Source: an uncultured Selenomonadaceae bacterium
Lineage (GTDB): Bacteria > Bacillota > Negativicutes > Selenomonadales > Selenomonadaceae
Assembly: GCA_905236785.1 (NCBI GenBank)
Contig: CAJOQC010000217.1
Coordinates: 1 to 8,982 of the forward strand
Direction: 5' to 3'
Length of the DNA stretch: 8,982 nt
Below the pieces are notes generated by a model. It was not told the origin of the DNA and ran no database searches. It saw only the letters and a list, made by a program, of their open reading frames with translations. The position numbers and the translations under genes were made by a program. Below are positions 1-7,400 of the stretch, one piece after another (within the stretch, counting starts at the first letter, position 1; every line of letters starts with the position of its first letter).

Positions 1-584
1 TGGCCAGCTTCTTTAAAAATGCTTCGGCGGGGGAATACGCGGGCTTTACCACCATTGCCGCCGACGCGCCGTATCTTGAGATTGCAGCAATAACTTTTGT
101 GGCCAACGCTCGCTATCTTTTGATGAGTTGCGTTTTGAGCCAAAAATTTGCCCCTTCAACCTCCGTGTGGCATCGTATTGCCGTGGGGTTTGACGTTACG
201 GACGAAATTTTCGGCATCACCGTGGCGCGTAAGGGCAAAATAGACCCTTGGTACAACTACGGCGCAATGGCCGTTGCTCTTCCCGGTTGGTCAATCGGCA
301 CGGCGGCGGGGGTGTTGGCGGGGAATGTTTTGCCGGGAAATATTGTAAGCGCACTGTCGGTGGCTCTTTACGGAATGTTCTTGGCCATTATAATGCCGCC
401 TGCCCGCCTTGATAAAGTGATTGCCGCGCTCATTGCCGCAAGTTTTCTTTTGAGTTATATTTTCGGCGTGTTGCCCGCCACCGCCCATATATCCGCAGGA
501 ACGCGCACCATAATTCTGACGGTGCTGATTGCCGCCGTCGCCGCCATAAAATATCCGCTGAAGGAAAAAAATAAAAACGGGTGA
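1..584 (+). CDS. azlC: AzlC family branched-chain amino acid exporter, large subunit (5' truncated)
   Basis: This is the 3' part of an AzlC (YgaZ-type) inner-membrane permease, which with AzlD exports branched-chain amino acids and analogues. The reading frame is open from base 3 to the TGA at 582-584, giving 193 residues. Family members are about 230-240 residues, so roughly 40 N-terminal residues lie outside the window. A GTG at 99 is only an internal valine, because the family-typical sequence starts upstream of it. The segment AGFTTIAADAPYLEIA followed by NARYLLMS is the characteristic AzlC region, and several hydrophobic helices follow up to a short lysine-rich tail. The stop lies 6 bp before the azlD start, so the two are probably translationally coupled. 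Transporter identity is known from the family; the exact substrate is inferred. Confidence 0.9.
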   Translation, partial: ASFFKNASAGEYAGFTTIAADAPYLEIAAITFVANARYLLMSCVLSQKFAPSTSVWHRIAVGFDVTDEIFGITVARKGKIDPWYNYGAMAVALPGWSIGTAAGVLAGNVLPGNIVSALSVALYGMFLAIIMPPARLDKVIAALIAASFLLSYIFGVLPATAHISAGTRTIILTVLIAAVAAIKYPLKEKNKNG

Positions 585-590
585 ACAACC

Positions 591-896
591 TTGAATCATG
601 ATATATATGTCTATTTGTTCATAATGTCGGCCGTTACTCTGGGTATTCGCATACTGCCGCTGACGCTTATACGGAAAGAGATAAAAAACACCTTCTTGCG
701 GTCGTTTTTATATTATGTCCCCTATGTCACCTTGGCGGTGATGACTTTTCCCGCCATAACGGAGGCCACTAAGCAACCGGCAGCGGGTTTTGCCGCGCTG
801 ATTGTCGGGACGACGACGGCGCTTAGAGGGGCGAGCCTTTTTGCTGTGGCCGCCCTTTGTTGCGTAACGGTGTTTGTGATTGAAACGGTGTTGTAA
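591..896 (+). CDS. azlD: AzlD family branched-chain amino acid exporter, small subunit
   Basis: A 101-residue, very hydrophobic protein of the AzlD (YgaH-like) family, the small partner of AzlC. The hallmark is an early RILPL motif (residues 20-24) followed by YVPYVTLAVMTFP (42-54). Four hydrophobic segments can be drawn, at about 5-25, 38-55, 64-77 and 81-98, and the length is normal for the family. The start is a TTG at 591. There is no in-frame ATG until 624, which would cut away the first helix, so TTG is preferred. Only a weak GGGTG lies 7 bases upstream, so initiation probably depends on ribosomes arriving from azlC, whose stop is 6 bp away. The gene ends 8 bp short of the stop of the converging LysE-type gene. 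Confidence 0.9.
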   Translation: MNHDIYVYLFIMSAVTLGIRILPLTLIRKEIKNTFLRSFLYYVPYVTLAVMTFPAITEATKQPAAGFAALIVGTTTALRGASLFAVAALCCVTVFVIETVL

Positions 897-904
897 CGCC
901 TCAC

Positions 905-1525
905 TTATCCGATAAGCAACATTAACGCGATAACGGTCAACACCACGCCTTGTGTCTTGGCAATTATCTTCCCAAAATTTTTGCGGCGCAAAATAAAACT
1001 GCGCACCTTGCCCGCGCCTACGGCAATAAGGGAAAATATAACAATCGTTTGCACGGCAAACACAAAACCCAAAAGGGCGATTTGCCACGGGTAGGATTCC
1101 TTTGTCATATCCACAAACTGCGGCAAAAAGGCCAAGAAGAACAGCAATACTTTGGGGTTTAGCGCGTTCATCAACACGCCGCGCCGATAAAGAGCAAACA
1201 GTTTTGTTTTGTCGGCGGCTTGGGCGGCGATTTTAAGTTTGCCATTGTCGGCAAAAGATTTTTTTGCCAAGTATAAAAGGTAGGCCGCGCCGATAAATTT
1301 GAGGGCGGCAAAAGTTGCGGGCGAGTTTTGCACCAACGCCGCCACGCCAACGATAACAAGGAACGTGTGAAATATAATGCCGCTTGCCAGACCAAAGGTC
1401 AGCGCAACGCCGCTTTTTGCCCCGTCGGCGATGCTTTTGGTCAAAAGATAAATGTTATCCGGCCCCGGCGCAACGGTGAGAACAACGCTTGCCGCCAAGA
1501 AATAAATGAGTGTCGATGTTTCCAT
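905..1525 (-). CDS. LysE/RhtB family amino acid exporter
   Basis: A 206-residue membrane protein of the LysE/RhtB superfamily, which exports amino acids such as lysine, threonine or homoserine lactone by proton antiport. Diagnostic features are the N-terminal APGPDN (residues 19-24) in the first helix and the central RGVLMNALNPKVLLFF followed by FLPQF (115-137). About six helices can be drawn, with a polar loop near residues 91-112, and the length is typical. The ATG at 1525 has a clear GGGAG Shine-Dalgarno at 1539-1535, 9 bases upstream. Oddly, an intrinsic terminator ends only two bases before that Shine-Dalgarno, leaving no room for a promoter between them. Transcription must therefore start inside or before the terminator, or come from read-through. 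The substrate cannot be told from sequence. Confidence 0.92.
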   Translation of the reverse strand: METSTLIYFLAASVVLTVAPGPDNIYLLTKSIADGAKSGVALTFGLASGIIFHTFLVIVGVAALVQNSPATFAALKFIGAAYLLYLAKKSFADNGKLKIAAQAADKTKLFALYRRGVLMNALNPKVLLFFLAFLPQFVDMTKESYPWQIALLGFVFAVQTIVIFSLIAVGAGKVRSFILRRKNFGKIIAKTQGVVLTVIALMLLIG

Positions 1526-1541
1526 TTATATGTGCTCCCAT

Positions 1542-1573
1542 AAAAAAAGCGGAAGTCTTGCTTCCGCTTTTTT
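1542..1573 (-). terminator. Rho-independent terminator after the diguanylate cyclase gene
   Basis: A perfect inverted repeat has GC-rich arms GCGGAAG (1549-1555) and CTTCCGC (1561-1567) around a 5-base TCTTG loop. It is flanked by seven A on the left and six T on the right, so it is A-tract/T-tract symmetrical. Read on the minus strand, it starts a few bases after the stop of the diguanylate cyclase gene and ends in a U run, as expected of an intrinsic terminator. By symmetry it could also stop plus-strand transcripts running through lysE from azlCD. Confidence 0.9.
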
Positions 1574-1579
1574 GTTGTG

Positions 1580-2878
1580 TCATTTGTCGCGATCTAAACG
1601 TCCCTCTGTTTTATCCTTCACGTCGTCATAAAAGTTACAAGTGCCGCGCTCGGTTTCCTTGCTGTAATAAAGCGCGTCGTCCCCTTGTTGCAAAAGGGTG
1701 TCCAAAGGCAATTCACCCGTTAAATCCATGGCCACGCCTATACTCATGGTGAGCATGGAAAGTGAGGGGCTTAGGCTGAAGAAATCATGCGCCACTTTGT
1801 TTAGTATGTTCAATCGTTGCGTCACGCTCTCGCGGTCGGCCTCGTCAAAGAGCGCGACGACAAATTCGTCGCCGCCCAAGCGGGTGATAAAATCGTTGGG
1901 AAAAGTTATTTTCAAAAGTTCCGCAATGCTTAAAAGCGCGGCATCCCCTGCTTGATGCCCATGGGTGTCGTTAAGTTCCTTAAAATGGTCAAGGTCGATA
2001 TAACAAAGGGTCAGCGGTTTTTTCCCGCGATGATTTTCCACATATTCGTAAAAATAGCGACGGTTTGACAAGCTCGTTAGGGCGTCGGTTCTTGCCATGT
2101 TCAGTATTTTTTCTTGGGATTCGCGCTCGCGGGTTATGTCGCGGGCAATTCCCACCGTGCCGATAACATCATGATTTTCGTCGTAAACCGGGGTTTTGTA
2201 CACTTTTAGCTGACAAAGCCCCCGTTGGGCATGGTTAATTTCCTCGTCAAACAGACAGGTGTGACCGGCCTCGGCAACCTTAAGTTCGGAGCGGTGACAA
2301 ATGGCCGCGCCGTCCTCCTCCCCCGGTTTGGGGTAGCCCCATATATCGTTGTGGAATTTGTCGGTCACTTCCTCTTTGGCTTTTCCCACCGCTTCGCAAA
2401 AAGCGTCGTTCACCTTTAGGTGGCAACCGGGCATATCCTTAAACCACACCATATCCGGCAAGGTTTCTATTACGATGTCCAAGCAGTTTTTGATAATCCA
2501 AGCATCTTTATCCGCCTTCACCCGCCTTTGCATACGGCGAAAGCCATGCCGCGCAAGTTCTGCCGTAAGCGGCAACGGCCATATCTCAAGGAGCATATCT
2601 ATAACTTCAATGTCAATCTTATCGGCGCGGCTGGTGCAAAGCATTATGTAAACGCCTTCGTCATGGCGCGCTTTTAACTCTTCCTTCGTCCATGGCGAAT
2701 CGTCGCTTAAAATAATCATATTCACTTTGCGGCGGTCGGCCTTTGGTACATCGGCCAGTTTGTCATAGGAATTTGTTTCGCGGGTGAAGCCTTTAAGAGG
2801 CGGCATTTTGCTTACGGCTTCGGCGCAATCTTTCGGCAAACCGACAACTGCCAACGTTGTATAATAATGATACATCAT
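1580..2878 (-). CDS. Diguanylate cyclase with pseudo-receiver, PAS and GGDEF domains
   Basis: A 432-residue cytosolic signalling protein that should make cyclic di-GMP from two GTP. Residues about 1-122 resemble a receiver fold (strands TLAVVGLP, VNMIILSDD, GVYIMLC), but the usual phosphoacceptor context reads ILSDDSP and the conserved lysine-proline of the last strand reads WPLPL, so phosphorylation is doubtful. Residues about 132-252 form a PAS domain (LPDMVWFKD to GTVGIARDIT) of a kind common in Clostridia GGDEF proteins. The GGDEF domain (about 262-420) keeps DALTSLSNRR, IDLDHFKELND and an intact LGGDEF (GGDEF at 335-339), so catalysis is expected. The inhibitory RxxD site is degenerate (FPND at 326-329). 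There is no membrane segment. The ATG at 2878 is chosen because AGGTGG lies 5 bases upstream; the in-frame GTG at 2887 is inside that Shine-Dalgarno. It follows the ygbA-like gene by 19 bp and ends at a terminator. Confidence 0.92.
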   Translation of the reverse strand: MMYHYYTTLAVVGLPKDCAEAVSKMPPLKGFTRETNSYDKLADVPKADRRKVNMIILSDDSPWTKEELKARHDEGVYIMLCTSRADKIDIEVIDMLLEIWPLPLTAELARHGFRRMQRRVKADKDAWIIKNCLDIVIETLPDMVWFKDMPGCHLKVNDAFCEAVGKAKEEVTDKFHNDIWGYPKPGEEDGAAICHRSELKVAEAGHTCLFDEEINHAQRGLCQLKVYKTPVYDENHDVIGTVGIARDITRERESQEKILNMARTDALTSLSNRRYFYEYVENHRGKKPLTLCYIDLDHFKELNDTHGHQAGDAALLSIAELLKITFPNDFITRLGGDEFVVALFDEADRESVTQRLNILNKVAHDFFSLSPSLSMLTMSIGVAMDLTGELPLDTLLQQGDDALYYSKETERGTCNFYDDVKDKTEGRLDRDK

Positions 2879-2897
2879 AAATACCACCTGCCTCTTT

Positions 2898-3356
2898 TTA
2901 TTTCTTGCCTTTTTTGTTTTTGGTCTTGTTTTTGGCGGCCTTTTCTTTGGCCTTTATTTTGTCGTCGATTTTTTTCTGTTGCTTAATCTTGGCGTAGTCC
3001 GCGCCCATGCCCGCCAACTTGTGCTTTATTGCCATAATGGGATGTTTTAGCCACATTTTTGTTTGGGCGGCGTCCATTATCTGCAAAAATTCCTTGGTGG
3101 GGGCGTTTCCAAAACAGGGGCGGTCGCAACGGTCGCAAATTGGCTTGGTGATGCCGTAGGGGCAACGGTCGATTTTGGTCATTACCGTCAGCAACAATCC
3201 GTTGCATTTGGCGCAAAGTTTCGCGCCCTCCGTGCCATGGTGGGAGTGGCAATAAACGGCAAAAGTTTTTTTTATGTTTTCCTTTTCCTTGGGAATATTG
3301 TTTTTTATTTCAACCGGCTTATCTTTTTTCGGTAAAAATCTCGATAAAAAATTCAC
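2898..3356 (-). CDS. YgbA family (nitrous oxide-stimulated promoter family) cysteine-rich protein
   Basis: A 152-residue soluble protein whose core (about residues 33-118) matches the YgbA family, annotated as nitrous oxide-stimulated promoter family. In enterobacteria, ygbA is induced by nitric oxide under NsrR control; the biochemical role is not settled. Visible conserved elements are YCHSHHG (35-41), CAKC (48-51), RCPYG (64-68), CDRC (74-77) with C81, and HPIMAIKH (105-112). The seven cysteines and the histidines suggest a metal or iron-sulfur site (inference). The protein exceeds the roughly 117 residues I recall for E. coli YgbA because of a basic N-terminal extension of about 30 residues and a lysine/alanine-rich tail from about 122 to 152. 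The start is GTG at 3356 with a strong GGGAGG 9 bases upstream. It is the first gene of a unit with the diguanylate cyclase. Confidence 0.85.
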   Translation of the reverse strand: MNFLSRFLPKKDKPVEIKNNIPKEKENIKKTFAVYCHSHHGTEGAKLCAKCNGLLLTVMTKIDRCPYGITKPICDRCDRPCFGNAPTKEFLQIMDAAQTKMWLKHPIMAIKHKLAGMGADYAKIKQQKKIDDKIKAKEKAAKNKTKNKKGKK

Positions 3357-3389
3357 GCAAATTTCCTCCCTTGTGATATACTAACTTTA

Positions 3390-3405
3390 TATGAATTTAT
3401 GAATT
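3390..3405. repeat. Tandem 8-bp direct repeat TATGAATT x2
   Basis: TATGAATT occurs twice head to tail with no spacer (3390-3397 and 3398-3405), inside the untranslated region upstream of the ygbA-like gene. The copies are in phase at less than one helical turn, so two protein monomers on the same face are not obvious. It could be a binding site, part of an AT-rich alternative promoter for the minus strand, or chance in AT-rich DNA. Confidence 0.45.
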
Positions 3406-3423
3406 ATCCTAAAATCGCAAATT

Positions 3424-3452
3424 TTTCTAATTGTTTTCGGAAATGCCATAAT
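3424..3452 (+). promoter_or_regulatory. Candidate promoter for rsmA-dnaE
   Basis: An extended -10 like element TGC-CATAAT (3444-3452) lies 17 bp after TTTCTA (3424-3429), a poor -35 with three of six consensus matches. A second possible -10, TATAAT at 3462-3467, lacks a good -35. Either would give a leader of about 65-85 bases before rsmA. No other promoter-like sequence in the gap is better, so this is only a best guess. Confidence 0.25.
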
Positions 3453-3480
3453 ACCCGCGCTTATAATAAGTATCATGGGC
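3445..3480. promoter_or_regulatory. Imperfect inverted repeat in the divergent promoter region (possible operator or leader hairpin)
   Basis: The left arm GCCATAATAC (3445-3454) pairs with the right arm GTATCATGGGC (3470-3480) with one wobble or mismatch and one extra base. The 15-base centre holds a perfect smaller palindrome, CTTATAATAAG (3460-3470), which shares its last base with the right arm. The repeat abuts the -10 box of the minus-strand promoter and covers its expected start site; it also covers both candidate -10 boxes on the plus strand. That placement fits a repressor operator, or a hairpin near the 5' end of the ygbA-like transcript. No specific regulator can be assigned. Confidence 0.45.
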
Positions 3481-3509
3481 AGTATAGCAAAAGACCGACG
3501 AAAAGGCAA
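3481..3509 (-). promoter_or_regulatory. Sigma-70 type promoter for the ygbA-like/diguanylate cyclase unit
   Basis: On the minus strand, a -35 box TTGCCT (3509-3504) is followed by a 17-bp spacer and a -10 box TATACT (3486-3481), which is preceded by TGC as an extended -10. Spacing is optimal, with four and five of six consensus matches. The expected start is near 3474, giving a leader of about 118 bases before the GTG at 3356. The promoter sits within about 60 bp of the rsmA start, so the two divergent units share their control region. Confidence 0.55.
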
Positions 3510-3538
3510 ACATTAACGTATTATCGAAAGGTATGGAC

Positions 3539-4402
3539 ATGGAAAAAATTCGTCCCGTCATCGGCACAAAATCGGCCACGCGGCATATATTAAACACTTT
3601 CGGCCTTCACGCCAGCAAGCGTTTCGGGCAAAATTTTCTTGTTGACCCTTTGGTTGTTGCGGACACGGTTGATGCCGCCGACATAAAAGACGGCGAGCGC
3701 ATCCTTGAAATAGGACCAGGGATAGGCACGCTGACCCAAGGGCTGTTAGAAGCCGGGGCGACAGTTACGGCTGTAGAGATAGACAAAAAGCTCCCCGCCG
3801 TCCTTAACAAAACCCTTGAGGGCTACGAAAATTTTCGGCTTGTGGAAGGGGACATACTAAAAACAGATTTACGCGCCGTAATGGGGGACGCGCCTTTTAA
3901 GGTCGTGGCAAATTTGCCCTATTACATAACGACGCCGATTTTGATTGAACTTTTGTCGCGAAATTTGCCCATAACCCAAATAGTCGCCATGGTGCAAAAG
4001 GAAGTTGCTCTAAGAATTATCGCCGATGCCGGGACAAAGGATTACGGCTCTTTGTCAGTTATCATAAAATATCACACAACGCCCCGCATTGTGCGGTTTG
4101 TCCCCCCGGCATCCTTTTTGCCGCCGCCGGAGGTGGAGTCTGCCGTCATAAGTTGCGCTGTTCGCCGCGAAAAACCGCCCGTTGCCGACGAAGAAATATT
4201 TTTTAAGCTTGTCCGCGCCGCTTTTGGACAACGGCGAAAAACTCTCGCCAACGCCCTAAAAGGCGCGGGCTTTGACAAGGAAGTCGTAAAAGCCGCAACA
4301 TTTAGGGCAGAAATTGACGGCGGCCGACGCGGCGAAACTTTGAGCATTGATGAATTTCTCCGTCTTGCCGACGCCTATTGCGCCGCCAAAAAGGAAAAAT
4401 GA
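3539..4402 (+). CDS. rsmA: 16S rRNA (adenine1518-N6/adenine1519-N6)-dimethyltransferase RsmA (KsgA)
   Basis: A 287-residue methyltransferase that uses S-adenosylmethionine to dimethylate two adjacent adenines in the 3' terminal helix of 16S rRNA, a late step and quality check in 30S assembly. Motifs are complete: SKRFGQNFL near the N terminus (26-34), the SAM-binding loop EIGPGIGTLT (57-66), acidic VEIDKKL (79-85), the catalytic NLPYYIT (125-131), SFLPPPEVESAV (192-203) and FGQRRKTL (229-236) in the C-terminal domain. Length is normal. Two in-frame ATGs compete, at 3533 and 3539. GAAAGG at 3526-3531 is only one base from the first but seven from the second, so 3539 is chosen. The stop is one base before the dnaE start, so the two are almost certainly co-transcribed and coupled. 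Confidence 0.96.
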   Translation: MEKIRPVIGTKSATRHILNTFGLHASKRFGQNFLVDPLVVADTVDAADIKDGERILEIGPGIGTLTQGLLEAGATVTAVEIDKKLPAVLNKTLEGYENFRLVEGDILKTDLRAVMGDAPFKVVANLPYYITTPILIELLSRNLPITQIVAMVQKEVALRIIADAGTKDYGSLSVIIKYHTTPRIVRFVPPASFLPPPEVESAVISCAVRREKPPVADEEIFFKLVRAAFGQRRKTLANALKGAGFDKEVVKAATFRAEIDGGRRGETLSIDEFLRLADAYCAAKKEK

Positions 4403-4403
4403 T

Positions 4404-7400
4404 ATGGAAACAAATTTTACGCATTTGCACTTGCACACGGAATACAGCCTTTTAGACGGCGCGGCCAAAATAAAAGAACTCATGCCCGCAGTTAAAGCCA
4501 TGGGCATGAACAGCGTAGCCATAACCGACCATGGCAATATGTACGGCGCGGTAGCGTTTTACAAGGCCGCCAAAAAAGAGGGAATAAAACCAATAATAGG
4601 CTGCGAGTTTTACATTGCTCCCGCCTGCCGTTTAGACAGACATGAAGTGGATGGGCAAAAAAGCTATCATCTTATTTTGCTCGCCGAAAACAACACGGGC
4701 TACAAAAATCTTGCCAAACTTGCCTCCTTGGCCTCCATTGAAGGGTTTTACTATAAGCCCCGTATCGACAAGGAAATTTTGCGTAAGCATAGCGAGGGAA
4801 TAATTTGCCTGTCGGCGTGCATCGCCGGGGAAATTCCCCTAAACCTTTTGCGCGGCGACAGAAAAAAGGCGGAGGAAGCGCTAAAAGAATATCTTGACAT
4901 ATTCGGCCGCGACAATTTTTTTATCGAAATTCAAAACCACAATTTGGCCGAGGAACTAAAGGTTTTGCCGGAACTTGTGGCCTTGGCGGAAAAATATAAT
5001 TTGCAACTTGCGGCCACCAACGACGTTCACTATATAAAACGCGCCGACAGCGAATTTCATGACGTGCTTCTTTGCATACAAACGGGCAAAACAGTTGACG
5101 ACCCCACAAGGATGCGTTTTGGCGGCAACGAATATTATCTTAAATCCGCCGAAGAAATGGCCGGCCTTTTCGCTCAATATCCCCAATCAATAACGAACAC
5201 GCAAATTATCGCCGACCGTTGCAACGTGGATTTTGTATTCGGGGAATTAAAGCTCCCCACCTTCCCCCTGCCCGCCCCCTACGAAAAAGCCGCCGATTAT
5301 CTGCGGGCTTTGTGTGAAGAAAAATTGCCCCTGCGCTATAATGTCGTCACCGACGAAGTGCGCGAACGATTTGAATATGAACTTTCCGTTATAAACAAAA
5401 TGGGCTACGACGGTTATTTTCTCATCGTTTGGGATTTTATCGCCTATGCGAAAAAAAACGATATAGCCGTAGGCCCGGGGCGCGGCTCGGCGGCGGGCAG
5501 CATCGTCGCGTATCTTTTGGGCATAACCGAAATAGACCCGCTTAAATATTCGTTGCTCTTTGAAAGATTTCTAAACCCCGAACGGGTGACAATGCCGGAT
5601 ATTGACGTTGATTTTTGCTACATACGCCGCGAGGAAGTCATTGAGTATGTGAAACGCCGCTATGGCAACGACCGTGTGGCGCAGATAATAACCTTCGGCA
5701 CAATGGCGGCCAAGGGGGCAATTCGCGACGTGGGGCGCGCCCTTAACATGAGCTATGCCGAAACCTCCGCCATCGCCAAACTTGTGCCGAACGAACTTAA
5801 AATGACCATTGACAAGGCGTTGAAGGAAGTAAAAGAACTGCGGGGGCTTTACGAAGAACGGGCAGACGTGCGCAACCTTATTGACACGGCGCGAAAAATA
5901 GAGGGAATGCCCCGCCATACTTCGGTTCATGCGGCGGGGGTGGTTATCGCGCCACGGCCTATAACGGAGTATGTCCCGGTGCAACTTGTGGACGGAATGT
6001 TGGTGACCCAATTCGACAAGGATTTTGTGGAGGAATTGGGGCTTTTGAAAATGGACTTTTTGGGGCTTAGGACGCTGACGGTTATCGCCGACGCGGTGAA
6101 AAACATCAAGCGGGACACGGGCAAATTTGTTGACGTGGGGAAAATCCCCGTCGCCGACAAAAAGACCGCCGCCATGCTGACGGCGGGCAAAACCGGCGCG
6201 GTTTTTCAAATGGAATCTCAGGGCATGACCAATCTGGTAAAAGACCTTGAGCCGAACGAATTTGCCGACCTTATCCCCACCGTCGCCCTCTACCGCCCGG
6301 GGCCTTTGGGCAGCGGCATGGTGACGGACTTTATCGACGGGCGGCGGGGGAAAAAGGCCGTTAGCTATATGCATCCGCTTCTTGAGCCGATATTAAAGGA
6401 AACCTTCGGCGTGGTGCTCTACCAAGAGCAGGTTATGCAAATTGTGCAGGTGTTGGCGGGTTTCACCTTGGGGCAGGCGGATTTGTTGCGCCGCGCTATG
6501 GGCAAGAAGAAGCAGGAAATTTTGATTTCTCAAAAGGAAAATTTTCTGAAAGGTTGCCGCGAACATGACGTGGACGAAAAAAAGGCGACCACAATATTTG
6601 AACTTCTGCTAAAATTTGCCGACTACGGCTTTAACAAGTCCCACAGCGCGGCTTACGCCTTTGTGGCGTGGCAAACGGCGTACCTAAAGGCACATTACCC
6701 CGCGCCGTTTATGGCGGCCATGCTCTCAAGCATAATGGACACGGACAAAGTGCCGCATTACATCGAATTGGCTCACCGCATGAACATAAAGATTTTGCCC
6801 CCGGACATCAACGTCAGCAATTCCGATTTCAGCGTGGATAACGGCAATATTCGTTTTGGCTTGGCCGCCGTCAAAAGCATCGGCGAAAATTTGGTGCGGG
6901 GCATTGTCGAAGCGCGGGAAAAGGGCGGCATCTTTAAGTCGTTGACGGATTTTTGCTTGCGCGCCGAAACCCATGGCATAAACAAAACCGCCCTTGCAAA
7001 CTTAATAAAATGCGGCGCTTTTGACAGCTTTGGCCACACCCGTCAAAGTTTGCTGGTGATTACGGAAACAGTTTTGGCGGCGGCGACGACGAAATTTAAC
7101 GAAGCGTTAAGCGGACAAATCGGCTTGTTCCAAGGCGAAGAGGACAACACCGACGAAATAACGCCGCCCAAACTTGAGGAAGCGCCGTTAAAGGAAGTTT
7201 TGGGCTGGGAAAAGGAAATTACCGGCTTTTATATAACGGGGCATCCCCTCGATCAATACCGCGAAATAATCGAAAAATTGCACAGCATAAAAAGTTGTTT
7301 TGCGGATAACCTAAAAGACCGTGCTTTGGTGCGGGTGGCGGGGCTTTTGAACTCTGTGCGGCAACGGGTCACCAAAAAGGGGGACATGATGTGTTTTGCC

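Noticed and set aside
904..916. CTTATC-C-GATAAG palindrome at the azlD-lysE convergence
   Set aside because: The arms are separated by one base, so at most a 4-bp stem can form, and there is no U run; it is mostly lysE coding sequence and not a terminator.
708..1088. Minus-strand open frame spanning the azlD-lysE junction
   Set aside because: It overlaps two well-supported genes in other frames and encodes a low-complexity arginine- and cysteine-rich product with no family features.
1698..1955. Plus-strand open frame antisense to the GGDEF domain
   Set aside because: It is fully antisense to the conserved GGDEF coding region and its serine-rich product is typical of a shadow frame.
3399..3593. 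Short plus-strand open frame upstream of rsmA
   Set aside because: It has no Shine-Dalgarno, overlaps the divergent promoter region and the rsmA start, and its product shows no recognisable pattern.
4347..4403. Upstream extension of the dnaE reading frame to an ATG at 4347
   Set aside because: It lies wholly inside rsmA in another frame, has no family-like sequence, and the ATG at 4404 has a proper Shine-Dalgarno and the expected DnaE N terminus.
5571..6374. A 267-codon open frame on the minus strand inside dnaE
   Set aside because: It lies antisense to the most conserved polymerase motifs and its product is rich in H, R, P and F with no recognisable domain; it is a shadow of the dnaE codon pattern.
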